From Deinococcus marmoris DSM 12784 (lineage in GTDB: Bacteria > Deinococcota > Deinococci > Deinococcales > Deinococcaceae), in assembly GCF_000701405.1 (NCBI RefSeq), contig NZ_JNIV01000093.1, positions 1 to 18,254 of the forward strand: a stretch of DNA of 18,254 nt. The letters run 5' to 3'. This document shows, piece by piece, positions 1 to 6,926 of this stretch. Under the pieces are notes generated by a model, which saw nothing but the letters and a program-made list of their open reading frames with translations, did no database searches and was not told the origin of the DNA. Both the position numbers and the translations under genes were made by a program. How positions within the stretch are numbered: the first letter of the stretch is position 1; each line of letters begins with the position of its first letter.

Positions 1-118
1 TGAGATGGCGTCCATCTATCCGGTGTTCCCAAGTCTGGGCGGGAACATTCACGGCTCCCCAACAGCCGTGAATCAGCAGCGTCGTGCGTCCATCCTTGCG
101 CCACTCCGGGTCAGTCGG
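1..118 (-). CDS. Partial open frame, possible second transposase ORF
   Basis: On the minus strand an open frame enters from the upstream ORF region and runs without a stop to the window edge, encoding for example TDPEWRKDGRTTLLIHGCWG. It is in the +1 frame relative to the 67-aa ORF that ends at 111. The two frames overlap across a T5C5 run (minus-strand TTTTTCCCCC, complement of 129-138), so a frameshift could join them. A TTG in the overlap is the only nearby in-frame start I noticed. The product is not recognised; a continuation of a transposase is the likeliest reading from context, since it sits inside a probable insertion element. Confidence 0.35.
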
Positions 119-314
119 TTTGCTCTGAGGGGGAAAAATCCTGCTTCTGGCGCAGGTCAATGAGGGTCTGAAACAGTTCTCGCATGAGTGGACTCTGCTG
201 GCGGAGTAGGGTCTGTTCCAGCTCAGCAACGCTGAGCTGCCCCTCAGACTCTTCTAAAAGCTGATCCAGATGACGTTCCATGACCTGACTCAGCATTTCC
301 CGTTCTGTTGCCAT
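111..314 (-). CDS. Small helical protein, probable first ORF of the mobile element
   Basis: This ORF encodes 67 residues, begins with ATG (MATEREML) and is rich in Glu, Gln and Leu, so mostly helical. No catalytic motif is visible. The sequence around SVAELEQTLLRQQ and LMRELFQTLIDLRQ resembles the N-terminal helical part of some ISKra4-like transposases, but I cannot confirm this. No good Shine-Dalgarno and no TANNNT box lie in front of the ATG, unlike the chromosomal genes of this window. It ends in TGA just before a second open frame in the +1 phase, and a TTTTTCCCCC run near its 3' end could allow slippage. It sits immediately inside the point where the MBL gene is broken. Confidence 0.5.
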   Translation of the reverse strand: MATEREMLSQVMERHLDQLLEESEGQLSVAELEQTLLRQQSPLMRELFQTLIDLRQKQDFSPSEQTD

Positions 315-787
315 GCACCATCATCCCATTTCAGCGGGATGCACCCTTCGGGCATGAAGGCCTTGCGGATGGCCGCCACGCCGCGCAGATCACGCAGCGG
401 CGCGTAAGTCTCAATGTCCAGAATGAACCGCGCCGCCCCGAAATCGCGCAGGCCGCCCACATGATCGGCGTGCAGGTGGGACACGATGACCTCCCCCACC
501 TCGTTTGCCGCGTAGCCCAGGCGGGCCAGTTGCGACAGCGCCGTCTCGCGGGGGTCCAGCCGCACCGGGGTCAGCAGGCCGTACAGCACGCCGGGCCAGC
601 GCCGCATGGACGCCTGCACCCGCGCCGAATAGCCCGTGTCAAACAGCACCGGGCCAAGCAACGGATGCAGCAGCAGCGCGAACCCTGCCGGGTAGGTCTG
701 CACCCGCCACGCCGCGCCGCGCTGGGTCAGCGCCGAGATGTTCAGGCACTCGCCCGCCGCCAGGGGAATCACGCGCAGGTGGGTCAT
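290..787 (-). pseudogene. MBL-fold metallo-hydrolase, 3' end lost by insertion
   Basis: The product is a metallo-beta-lactamase-fold hydrolase cut short at 165 residues; relatives usually run to about 250-300. The N-terminal half of the fold is clear: FDTGYS at 49-54 and the metal-binding HLHADH at 104-109 (His104, His106, Asp108, His109). The later metal ligands (the downstream His, the bridging Asp and the last His) are absent because native sequence stops at about Glu147. Residues 148-165 are encoded by inserted DNA. The ATG at 787 overlaps the TGA of the epimerase gene (ATGA, 784-787), so the two were translated as a coupled pair. Without the second half of the active site the protein should be inactive. 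Its substrate is unknown. Confidence 0.8.
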
Positions 788-1746
788 GGGCGCACGCCTC
801 TCAGCACTTCCGCCAGCCCTTTGTGTGGATGAATGACCGGGGCGTACCCCAGCCGCGCACGGGCGCGGGTCAGGTCCAGGGTCATCGGGCGGGTCAGAAG
901 TCTCACGCCGCTGGCGGTCAGCGTCGGCTCAGGGCGTGCGGGATGCAGGCGGGCAGCCAGTTCAAGCACGCGCGCCGCGTTCTCAACCAGAGAGGCTGGG
1001 ACGTACCGCTTCGGACGGGCCACCCCCAGCGCGTCGGCCAGCGCGTCCAGCGTGGCCCAGATCGGCACCGTTTCGCCGTCGGTGACGTTGTAGATGCCGG
1101 GGGCAGACCCCTCCAGCGCCAGCCGCGCGGCGTGGGCGACGTTGCGGACGTGGGTCAACTCGGTGTGGACCTCGCCCCGCACCAGACGCGGCAATCGGCC
1201 CGAACGCAGGGCACGGCTGAGGCGGGGAATGATGGACGTGTCCCCGACGCCGTAAATGCCGCGTGGGCGCAGAATGGTGGCCTCGGGATGGGCCGCCGTC
1301 ACCTCCAGTTCGGCCAGAAACTTGCTGCGGGCATACAGGCTGTCAAAGCGCGGGCCAATCGGCGCAGATTCCGGCACACACTGGGACAGTCCGGTGGCGT
1401 TATAGACGCTGGGCGTGCTGATGTGAACCAGTCGCATTTCCCGCTCAGCGCAGGCACGCGCAACTTCCCCGCTCACGGTGATGTTGTCGGCCACGAAATC
1501 GTCCCACTGACCCCACAGCGTGGAACGGGCGGCAGCGTGCAGGACGGCGTCAGCGTCGGCCAAAGCGGGCAGCCAGTCGGCAGGGTTCCGCAGATCGGCA
1601 CGCAGAAAATTAATTCCATCTGCCTGGAGTGCTGCGCCTTTTACCGCATCCCGGCCCAGCCCCGTGACCGTGTGGCCGCGCCGTGCCAGCTCACGGGCCG
1701 TGACGCCGCCCAGAAAGCCGGTTGCTCCCGTCACCAGGATTCGCAT
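784..1746 (-). CDS. NAD(P)-dependent epimerase/reductase (extended SDR, 3-beta-HSD/OleD-like)
   Basis: This 320-residue extended short-chain dehydrogenase/reductase carries the Rossmann motif GATGFLG at 7-13 and the catalytic YARSK at 138-142, with Ser/Thr candidates at 110-113 (HISTPSVY). The C-terminal part (RPEPTLT, then DLTRARARLGY) resembles the 3-beta-hydroxysteroid dehydrogenase/OleD branch more than sugar epimerases, so a 2-alkyl-3-ketoacid or related lipid reductase is possible; the substrate is not shown by the sequence. The start is an ATG six bases after TAAGCT, fitting leaderless transcription. It overlaps the downstream MBL gene by four bases, so loss of that partner may have changed the pathway. 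It diverges from the gene at 1824. Confidence 0.85.
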   Translation of the reverse strand: MRILVTGATGFLGGVTARELARRGHTVTGLGRDAVKGAALQADGINFLRADLRNPADWLPALADADAVLHAAARSTLWGQWDDFVADNITVSGEVARACAEREMRLVHISTPSVYNATGLSQCVPESAPIGPRFDSLYARSKFLAELEVTAAHPEATILRPRGIYGVGDTSIIPRLSRALRSGRLPRLVRGEVHTELTHVRNVAHAARLALEGSAPGIYNVTDGETVPIWATLDALADALGVARPKRYVPASLVENAARVLELAARLHPARPEPTLTASGVRLLTRPMTLDLTRARARLGYAPVIHPHKGLAEVLRGVRP

Positions 1747-1752
1747 GGGGGC

Positions 1753-1758
1753 AGCTTA
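1753..1758 (-). promoter_or_regulatory. -10 box TAAGCT, leaderless start of epimerase gene
   Basis: The hexamer TAAGCT on the minus strand is followed by GCCCCC (six bases) and the ATG at 1746. With normal promoter spacing, transcription would begin at or next to the A of the start codon. No Shine-Dalgarno is present, and I see no clear -35 element. Confidence 0.65.
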
Positions 1759-1811
1759 AAGGGTGCGCCGCTTCTCCCCGCCTGAATTGGAACGCCGTTC
1801 AAGTGGTCAGG

Positions 1812-1817
1812 TATCGT
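1812..1817 (+). promoter_or_regulatory. -10 box TATCGT, leaderless start of gene 1824
   Basis: TATCGT is followed by GGGGCC and the ATG at 1824. A TTGGAA at 1787-1792 could be a -35 box, although the 19-base spacing is long. The box fixes the start at 1824 instead of the upstream alternative start at 1722. Confidence 0.65.
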
Positions 1818-1823
1818 GGGGCC

Positions 1824-2240
1824 ATGACCGCTCCCGAAACGCCGTTTGCCCCCGGCCAGCGCTGGGCCTACCGCACCCGCCCCGGCGAGGCCACCTCCAC
1901 GCTGCTGATCCTGCGCGGCGGCGGGGACACCTGGCACATCACGGTGGACGGCCTGCACCTGAAAAACCCGTACACGGCAGGGGGCGTCCAGACCGATCTG
2001 CCGCACTCGCCCATTTCCGCAGGCGCGCTGCGGGCCAGCGTGAGCGAACTGCTGGAGGAAGGCGCGGCACTGCCCGAGGACCAGAGCGGCTACGAGCAGT
2101 GGCGTGGGGCGCACGAGCGGGGCGAGGCGGGCGTCTTCACGCTGGAAGTCGCGCAGATCGTGACGGCGCTGGAAGAGGCCGTGAACACGCCACGCCCATC
2201 GGGGGGCAATCCGCTGTTTCAGAAGAACAAACTCAAGTAG
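1824..2240 (+). CDS. Unknown protein with N-terminal GQxWxY motif
   Basis: The product has 138 residues and no recognised family. It starts MTAPETPFAPGQRWAYRTRP, followed by short beta-strand-like segments (TSTLLILR, TWHITVDG) and a helical, acidic C-terminal half that ends in a basic tail. No signal peptide or membrane segment is visible, so it is probably cytoplasmic. The GQRWAYRTRPGE segment resembles GQLWEYTATPEG in the small lipoprotein at 14941-15366, suggesting a shared domain. The start was chosen at 1824 because a TATCGT box lies six bases upstream. Its 3' end overlaps the convergent DinB-like gene by eight bases. Confidence 0.65.
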   Translation: MTAPETPFAPGQRWAYRTRPGEATSTLLILRGGGDTWHITVDGLHLKNPYTAGGVQTDLPHSPISAGALRASVSELLEEGAALPEDQSGYEQWRGAHERGEAGVFTLEVAQIVTALEEAVNTPRPSGGNPLFQKNKLK

Positions 2241-2796
2241 AGTCTGGCCCAGCCCGCATGGCCGCGTTATACGCTGCCGACTGCCCGCGCGCGATGCTCA
2301 GGGTCTGCCACCCTGGGCCGCGCAGGGTCTTGACCAGCAGAATGAGCTGATAGACATGCCCGCTGTAATGTGCCACCTGCCGCTGAACGGCTTCCAGCAC
2401 GGTATGCACCTCGCCCCGGATGGTCAGCGGGCGGGTCAGGTCTTCAGGAGCCAGATGGTCCAGCGCGTCCAGAAAGACCTGCCAGCCAGCGTCCCAGCGG
2501 TCTATCAGGGCAGCCCCATCCTGCGTCCCTTCCTCAAATTCGGCGTCGCGGTTGCGGACGGCACTCTCGCCTTCCATTCCCGCGCTGTAGCCACCGCGCA
2601 AGCCTCCCCAGCGCGAGTGCATGTTGCCCGCCAGATGCTGCACCAGCACGGCGGCGGAGTTGCCGTCCGGGGCCAGCGGCGTGTGCCACTCGCCCTCCCC
2701 GAGCTGGGCCAGCGCCCCGTCCCCCAGTGCCTTGACGCCGCGCATCCGCCCGCGCACGTCCGAGAGGTAGAGCTTAGCCACGTCCATACCGCTCAC
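2233..2796 (-). CDS. DinB-like (DUF1572-type) putative metal-dependent protein
   Basis: This 187-residue protein appears to be a four-helix-bundle member of the DinB/YfiT superfamily. The expected metal ligands are present: His54 in QHLAGN, and His143 and His147 in VAHYSGHVYQ, the HxxxH pair typical of the last helix. Family members are thought to act as metal-dependent hydrolases or thiol transferases, and several are stress- or damage-linked in Deinococcus and Bacillus; the specific role here is unknown. The GTG start at 2796 overlaps the TGA of the upstream lipoprotein gene (GTGA), so it is the third gene of the amidase operon. Met4 is an alternative start. It ends eight bases inside the convergent gene at 1824-2240. 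Confidence 0.8.
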   Translation of the reverse strand: MSGMDVAKLYLSDVRGRMRGVKALGDGALAQLGEGEWHTPLAPDGNSAAVLVQHLAGNMHSRWGGLRGGYSAGMEGESAVRNRDAEFEEGTQDGAALIDRWDAGWQVFLDALDHLAPEDLTRPLTIRGEVHTVLEAVQRQVAHYSGHVYQLILLVKTLRGPGWQTLSIARGQSAAYNAAMRAGPDST

Positions 2797-3215
2797 TGAA
2801 CCCGCCGCAGCGTCAGCGGGTAGCGAATGCCGTTGACGCGCAGGCTGCCGTCAAAGAGAGCGCCCCGCACCTGACCGCTCAGAAAGGCGTCGGACTTGAG
2901 GGCCACACCGCTGATGCCGAAGCCCAGGATGCCCGCGTTCAGGCGAGGCACGTTGCCCGGCGTGACCTGAACGCTCAATTCCGCCGCGTCTGCTCCGGGC
3001 AGCAGCGTGCCTGTCGCTTCAAATCGGTCCCCACTGCTGAGGTTGGCAAGCGTGCCACTCAGGGCGTAATTCACCGGATTGACAGTGAAGGTCAGGCGGT
3101 ACTGCTGCACGGTCAATAGCACCCGCGCCGAACCCTCCCAGACCTGTACGGGCTGGGGCCGGACGGCGGGCGCGCAGGCCATCAGCAGCAGGGCAATGGG
3201 AAGCAGTCGCTTCAA
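2793..3215 (-). CDS. Small secreted lipoprotein, function unknown
   Basis: The product has 140 residues. It opens with a lipoprotein signal, [14 protein letters not shown], whose lipobox LMAC puts the lipidated cysteine at residue 14. The rest is rich in alternating polar and hydrophobic residues ([41 protein letters not shown]), which suggests a beta-rich fold exposed at the envelope. No catalytic motif is visible. The start codon overlaps the stop of the amidase gene (ATGA at 3212-3215) and its own stop overlaps the DinB-like start, so the three genes are almost certainly one translationally coupled operon. Confidence 0.75.
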   Translation of the reverse strand: MKRLLPIALLLMACAPAVRPQPVQVWEGSARVLLTVQQYRLTFTVNPVNYALSGTLANLSSGDRFEATGTLLPGADAAELSVQVTPGNVPRLNAGILGFGISGVALKSDAFLSGQVRGALFDGSLRVNGIRYPLTLRRVQ

Positions 3216-4387
3216 GCCCCAGCCTCCCAGGCCAGTCCCAGGCCCAGCAGACGGTCATCCTCGCCGTGCCGTCCGACGAGTTGCACGCCAACATAAGGCG
3301 TGGCGGTAGGCAGCGAAATGGTGGGGACACCCAGCATGCTGAACGGCGCGGTCAGGCGCAGCACGACGCGGCGCAGGGGCAGCGTTCCTGCTTCAACCTC
3401 CACCTCATCCTGCCCGATCAGCGGGGGCGGGGTGGGAACGGCGGGGGCCAGCAGCACGTCAAAGGCGGTGAACAGCCCGTTCAGCAGCCACGCGTAGTCG
3501 GCGCGGCGGTCAAAGGCGTGCTGGACCTCCTCATCACTCAGCGCGGCCCCCTGACGCAGGGCAGCGAGCGTGAAGGGCTGAAAGCCGGGGTCATCCAGTT
3601 TCAGTGCCTGGGCGTGGACGGTGGCCGCCTCGCTGAGGACGATGGGCGAATAGGCGTCCAGCATCTCGGGCAGATGGACGGGCGTGACCGCCGCGCCGCG
3701 CCGTCCCAGATCGGCGGCGAAGGCCAGCGTCGCCTCGCGCACCGTGCCATCGGTCCAGCCGTCCGGCAGCCACAGGCCCACGCGCACGCCGTTCCAGTCC
3801 TGCGCCTCTATCTGCCGCCCAGTCAGCGCCTCCTGCACCCGCGCAATGATTGCCAGATCACGCGCCAGTAGCCCAGTGTGGTCACAGGTCCACGACAGCG
3901 GCAATACGCCCTGCGTACTCCAGTCCGGGTGGCCCTTCGTCGGCTTGTATCCCGCCACGCCGCACCACGCTGCCGGAACGCGAATGCTGCCGCCCGTGTC
4001 CGTTCCCAGGGCAAAATCGGCTTGACCCAGCGCCACCCCCACCGCCGCGCCTCCGCTGCTGCCGCCGGGAATGCGCGCCGGGTCATGCGGATGGGTGGTG
4101 CTGCCGTAACCATTCATGCCCGTGATGCCCAGCGCGATCTCGTGCAGGTGGGTCTTGCCCACGGCGGACGCGCCCAGCTCCAGCAGGCGGCGCACCAGCA
4201 CGCTCTCGCCAGGATCAGGAACGGGCGCGCGGGTGCTGGCGGTCAGCGGCCAGCCGGGCACGCCGTACAGGTCCTTGACGCTGAAGGTCAACCCCGAGAG
4301 TGGTCCGCCCGCTGCACCGGAAAGCGGCTCGGCAGGGCGGTAAGCCCAGGCGCGTTGAGGATCGGGGAACTCTGGAGGGGTGGGCAT
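3212..4387 (-). CDS. Amidase-signature family hydrolase
   Basis: This 391-residue enzyme belongs to the amidase signature family (Ser-cisSer-Lys hydrolases). The catalytic set is visible and correctly spaced: Lys38 in SVKDLYG, cis-Ser110 in GGSSGG, and nucleophile Ser134 in [12 protein letters not shown]. The protein is shorter than GatA (about 480 residues) and no gatB or gatC lies nearby, so a free-standing amidase on a small amide is more likely than the tRNA amidotransferase subunit. The substrate is unknown. No signal peptide is present. The ATG lies six bases after TACCCT, consistent with a leaderless mRNA. It leads a three-gene operon with a lipoprotein and a DinB-like protein. Confidence 0.88.
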   Translation of the reverse strand: MPTPPEFPDPQRAWAYRPAEPLSGAAGGPLSGLTFSVKDLYGVPGWPLTASTRAPVPDPGESVLVRRLLELGASAVGKTHLHEIALGITGMNGYGSTTHPHDPARIPGGSSGGAAVGVALGQADFALGTDTGGSIRVPAAWCGVAGYKPTKGHPDWSTQGVLPLSWTCDHTGLLARDLAIIARVQEALTGRQIEAQDWNGVRVGLWLPDGWTDGTVREATLAFAADLGRRGAAVTPVHLPEMLDAYSPIVLSEAATVHAQALKLDDPGFQPFTLAALRQGAALSDEEVQHAFDRRADYAWLLNGLFTAFDVLLAPAVPTPPPLIGQDEVEVEAGTLPLRRVVLRLTAPFSMLGVPTISLPTATPYVGVQLVGRHGEDDRLLGLGLAWEAGA

Positions 4388-4393
4388 GAGGAC

Positions 4394-4399
4394 AGGGTA
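4394..4399 (-). promoter_or_regulatory. -10 box TACCCT, leaderless start of amidase operon
   Basis: On the minus strand TACCCT is followed by GTCCTC and the ATG at 4387. This is the same hexamer and spacing as in front of the gene at 5032. No -35 match is obvious. Confidence 0.6.
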
Positions 4400-4476
4400 C
4401 GGCGTTGAGACCGCGAGACGGCGTCAGAGTGCCTCTTCCACCGGACTGCCAAACGCCCGCCCTTGCATTGCTCACC

Positions 4477-4971
4477 TCAAAACGGAATGATCGGATTCTG
4501 CTTCCACTGTCCCTGACTCAGCGTGAAGGGGCCAAAGTTCTTCGGACCCAGTGGGCCAAAATCGGCGGTAAAGGTGCCGTCCAGGCGGTACGTGACGCCC
4601 TGACCGCGCGCCACCTTCAGGAACGAGGCGGCGGTGGACAGGGTGACGGGCAGGCTCACGTCGGCGTCTTGATCCGCCGAGCCGCGCGCCGGAACGTTCA
4701 CGCGCGGAAATTCGGCCTGACCCACCAGCGCGCCGTCGATCACCAGCGTGGCCTCGATGTTGCTCATCTTCAGGGGCACGGCGTTGGGATTGGTCACGCG
4801 CAGTTTCAGCTTCAGGTCCGCAACGGGTGCGCCGCCCAGCCCACCCGGCAACGACAGGCGGGTCAGGCGCACGCTCTGGACTTCAATGGCGGGAACCTGC
4901 AAAGCCTGGGGAGCGGGCGCACAACCGGCCAGACCACAGGCGGCAAGGGCGGCGGGAACAAGAAGACGCAT
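4477..4971 (-). CDS. WHy-domain / LEA type 2 lipoprotein
   Basis: The product has 164 residues with a lipoprotein signal (MRLLVPAALAACGLAGC, lipobox LAGC, Cys17) and one WHy (water stress and hypersensitive response) domain of the LEA-14 type. The hallmark is VTNPNAVPLKMSNIEATLVI at about 59-78, followed by a second beta half with VNVPARGSADQDADVSLPV. WHy-domain proteins, including one studied in Deinococcus radiodurans (DrwH), protect proteins during drying and oxidative stress. This copy would be anchored to a membrane and face the periplasm. The ATG lies six bases after TAGGCT, so a leaderless mRNA is likely. It diverges from the beta-barrel gene at 5032, with 60 bases between the start codons. 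Confidence 0.85.
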   Translation of the reverse strand: MRLLVPAALAACGLAGCAPAPQALQVPAIEVQSVRLTRLSLPGGLGGAPVADLKLKLRVTNPNAVPLKMSNIEATLVIDGALVGQAEFPRVNVPARGSADQDADVSLPVTLSTAASFLKVARGQGVTYRLDGTFTADFGPLGPKNFGPFTLSQGQWKQNPIIPF

Positions 4972-4977
4972 GCAGCT

Positions 4978-4983
4978 AGCCTA
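4978..4983 (-). promoter_or_regulatory. -10 box TAGGCT, leaderless start of WHy lipoprotein gene
   Basis: TAGGCT on the minus strand is followed by AGCTGC and the ATG at 4971. It faces away from the promoter of the gene at 5032, so the two promoters share one 60-base region. Confidence 0.65.
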
Positions 4984-5019
4984 CCTGCCCCGACTCTGAA
5001 AAAGCTGATGGTGTGCTGC

Positions 5020-5025
5020 TACCCT
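5020..5025 (+). promoter_or_regulatory. -10 box TACCCT, leaderless start of gene 5032
   Basis: TACCCT is followed by GCACCC and the ATG at 5032. CTGAAA at 4996-5001 matches four of six bases of a -35 box, with an 18-base spacer. No Shine-Dalgarno lies in front of the gene. Confidence 0.65.
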
Positions 5026-5031
5026 GCACCC

Positions 5032-6015
5032 ATGAACAGCAGGTGGATGGCACTGGCACTGGCGGGAACCTTGACGGGAACGGCGGGCGCAACAACCCTG
5101 GACTTCGGCGTGTCCTATCACGGCGGCGGGCAGGCTGGGAATGGGCAGAGCGGCGGCTGGGCACGCGTGGGGATCTCAGATTTCCCGGCGCTGGGCGGAC
5201 GCTTTTCAGCGGGCCTGTCCACCCGCGCCGCCGAGGTGGGCTACGCGCGCAGTCTGGCGCTGCCGCCGCTGGGCGTGGTCACCGCCCGCGCAGACGTGGC
5301 GGTGGCATTCGCGGGGGGCGTGCGGGCCTCCACGCGGCTGGGCGGCAGCGCGGGGCCAGTGGCGCTGAATCTGGGGGCGACTGTCTTCAGCACCTCGGCA
5401 GCGCGCGTTGATCCGCTCTCGATCTGGAATTTTAACGCCACCGACAGCCGGGAACGTGGCTTCGACGCCGACGTCAGCGCCCGCTACCGCGTCAGCCGCA
5501 ACCTGATCGCCGTGGCAGGCGGCGAGTTTGGCGGGCAGAATATGGGCGTTCTGGGGGTGGAGGGCCGCCGCGAATTGACCCGCGCTCTGCCACTGGATGA
5601 AGCGGCGCAGCCCGGCGACGAACCGGAAACCGAAACCATCGGCACGTTGACGTGGCGCGCGGGCGTGCGGGCAGGCCAGAACATTTTGGGCGTCACCGGG
5701 GGCGTGTCCTACGCTGCCGAGTCGGGCCTGAATCTGGGGCTGGACGCGCTGGTGGGGCCAAAAGCGTTTGGCATCACGGGCAGCGTGGACGCCGGGGAAC
5801 TGCTCGGCCCCGGCAGCAGCGTGCAGTTATACGCGGCCTACGAGCCGTGGCGCACCGCCAGCACCCCGTTGCGCGCGGGCATCGCGGCCACCCGGCCCTT
5901 GGGAAGCGGCGAGGTGGGTCTGAATGTCAGCGGCGGGCGGGGCATGGACGGCAAGACCGGGTACGGCGCACGGCTGACCTACAGCCTGCCATTGGGCGCG
6001 AACAACCAGCCCTGA
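5032..6015 (+). CDS. Secreted, probably beta-barrel envelope protein
   Basis: The product has 327 residues and a Sec signal peptide ([20 protein letters not shown], probable cleavage after AGA near residue 20). The mature part is a long series of alternating-polarity, glycine-rich segments of 8-12 residues, such as [46 protein letters not shown] and [11 protein letters not shown], as expected for transmembrane beta strands of an outer membrane protein. I do not recognise a named family. The start at 5032 was chosen because the signal peptide begins there and a TACCCT box lies six bases upstream. It diverges from the WHy lipoprotein gene, which may be co-controlled. Confidence 0.75.
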   Translation: MNSRWMALALAGTLTGTAGATTLDFGVSYHGGGQAGNGQSGGWARVGISDFPALGGRFSAGLSTRAAEVGYARSLALPPLGVVTARADVAVAFAGGVRASTRLGGSAGPVALNLGATVFSTSAARVDPLSIWNFNATDSRERGFDADVSARYRVSRNLIAVAGGEFGGQNMGVLGVEGRRELTRALPLDEAAQPGDEPETETIGTLTWRAGVRAGQNILGVTGGVSYAAESGLNLGLDALVGPKAFGITGSVDAGELLGPGSSVQLYAAYEPWRTASTPLRAGIAATRPLGSGEVGLNVSGGRGMDGKTGYGARLTYSLPLGANNQP

Positions 6016-6076
6016 ACCCCTCTACAGCGTGAACCCCACGTCAGCCGCTGCGCCGCCTTCTCATGAGAACGGACGC

Positions 6077-6082
6077 GATACT
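6077..6082 (+). promoter_or_regulatory. -10 box GATACT, probable leaderless start of LolA-like gene
   Basis: GATACT (close to TATACT) is followed by TCGGGC and the ATG at 6089. It differs from the other boxes of the window only at the first base. It supports the 6089 start over a GTG at 6029. Confidence 0.5.
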
Positions 6083-6088
6083 TCGGGC

Positions 6089-6763
6089 ATGAGCAAAACT
6101 CTCAGATTGACCTTTCTCGCCGCCCTGAGCGGTGTGTTGCTGATCCCTTCCGCCAGCGCCCAGAGTGTCCAGGACATCATCTCTAAAGTGGACGCCGCAC
6201 AGAAAGCCGCCAAGGACATTTCCTTTCGCCTGAGCGGCAGCGCCTCGCTGGAATCCAGCCCGCAGAAGATTGACTTCACCATCAAGAGCATCCCGGCGCA
6301 GGGTCTGGCCCGCCTGCAATTCAACGCCCCCGACGCGCTGGCCGACAACATCGTGGTGGCCGACAAGAACGAGATTCGCCAGTACCTGTTCCTGACCAAT
6401 CAGGTCACCGTGACCTCTACCAAGAAGGCCGCAGACGGCGCAGGCTTTGGCGGGCTGGACTTCACTCAGCTCAGCAACACCGCCTCGCTGCTGTCTCAGT
6501 ACGACGTGAAATTGCTGTCCACCACGGGCGCGGCAGGCAAGCGGCTGTTTCAGCTAGAGGCGCTTCCCAAGAAGGGCAACACCACCGACAGAACCCGCGT
6601 GTACATCACCGAGGCGGGCTGGCGGCCCACCCGCATCCAGATCGTCAGCAGCGCGGGCAAATCGCTGGCCGATCTGAACGTGGGCAACTACAAGGTCAAT
6701 TCGGGCCTCAGCGTGGCCGGACTCAAGCAGTTGCCCAAAGACGCCGAGATCATCCGGCAATAA
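6089..6763 (+). CDS. LolA-like periplasmic lipoprotein-sorting protein
   Basis: This 224-residue protein has a signal peptide ([20 protein letters not shown], cleavage after ASA near residue 26). The mature chain begins [20 protein letters not shown] and continues with [25 protein letters not shown] and [13 protein letters not shown], the helix-plus-half-barrel pattern of the LolA/LppX fold. The family binds acyl chains of lipoproteins or lipids in the periplasm; no LolB or LolCDE gene is nearby, so the cargo is unknown. A longer reading from GTG 6029 was rejected because it would bury the signal peptide. A strong terminator directly follows, so the gene appears to be transcribed alone. Confidence 0.8.
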   Translation: MSKTLRLTFLAALSGVLLIPSASAQSVQDIISKVDAAQKAAKDISFRLSGSASLESSPQKIDFTIKSIPAQGLARLQFNAPDALADNIVVADKNEIRQYLFLTNQVTVTSTKKAADGAGFGGLDFTQLSNTASLLSQYDVKLLSTTGAAGKRLFQLEALPKKGNTTDRTRVYITEAGWRPTRIQIVSSAGKSLADLNVGNYKVNSGLSVAGLKQLPKDAEIIRQ

Positions 6764-6769
6764 AAACTC

Positions 6770-6814
6770 AAGAAAACGGGGAGAGGCGACAACTTCGCAC
6801 CTCCCCGTTTTCTT
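6770..6814 (+). terminator. Rho-independent terminator after LolA-like gene
   Basis: A perfect 14-bp stem, AAGAAAACGGGGAG (6770-6783) with CTCCCCGTTTTCTT (6801-6814), encloses a 17-base loop, begins seven bases after the stop codon and ends in a T-rich tract. The A-rich left side would let it work in the other direction too. Confidence 0.9.
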
Positions 6815-6926
6815 GGCATTTCCGAGGCGTCACCCGGAACCTGATGGCTCCCGGCCACGTTCTGAACGCCGTCAATAGGCGTGTGGCCCGCTGTCACGCA
6901 ACTTCTGCCGTATAGACCGCGTATCT

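Larger units (their letters stand above)
1..345 (-). mobile_element. Partial insertion element running off the left edge
   Basis: The MBL-fold gene on the minus strand keeps its family sequence up to about residue 147 (…AFMPE) and then runs into unrelated codons and a stop, which points to an insertion boundary near 345. Just inside lies the minus-strand sequence GGGTGCATCCC (335-345), a plausible element terminus, followed by an inverted repeat CATCCC-N8-GGGATG at 321-340. A 67-aa frame (111-314) and a second open frame one base out of phase (1-110) fill the rest. The arrangement and the N-terminal style (helical, then ELF..LIDLR) recall ISKra4-type transposases, but this family name is a guess. 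The second end and the target duplication lie outside the window. Confidence 0.5.

Noticed and set aside
505..1785. A 426-codon plus-strand open frame opposite the MBL and epimerase genes
   Set aside because: It is rich in Arg, Gly and Ala and low in normal protein patterns, while the minus strand encodes clear Rossmann and MBL motifs.
4400..4476. tRNA-like stretch between the amidase and WHy genes (minus strand GGGCGTTTGGCAG…GGTGGAAGAGGCA)
   Set aside because: The start resembles a tRNA acceptor and D-arm, and GGCGTT/AACGCC can pair, but the enclosed length is too short, and no matching T-arm or complete anticodon arm could be drawn.
6029..6088. GTG at 6029 as start of the LolA-like gene
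   Set aside because: It would add 20 polar residues in front of a clean signal peptide. ATG 6089 is better supported by the signal peptide and the upstream GATACT box.
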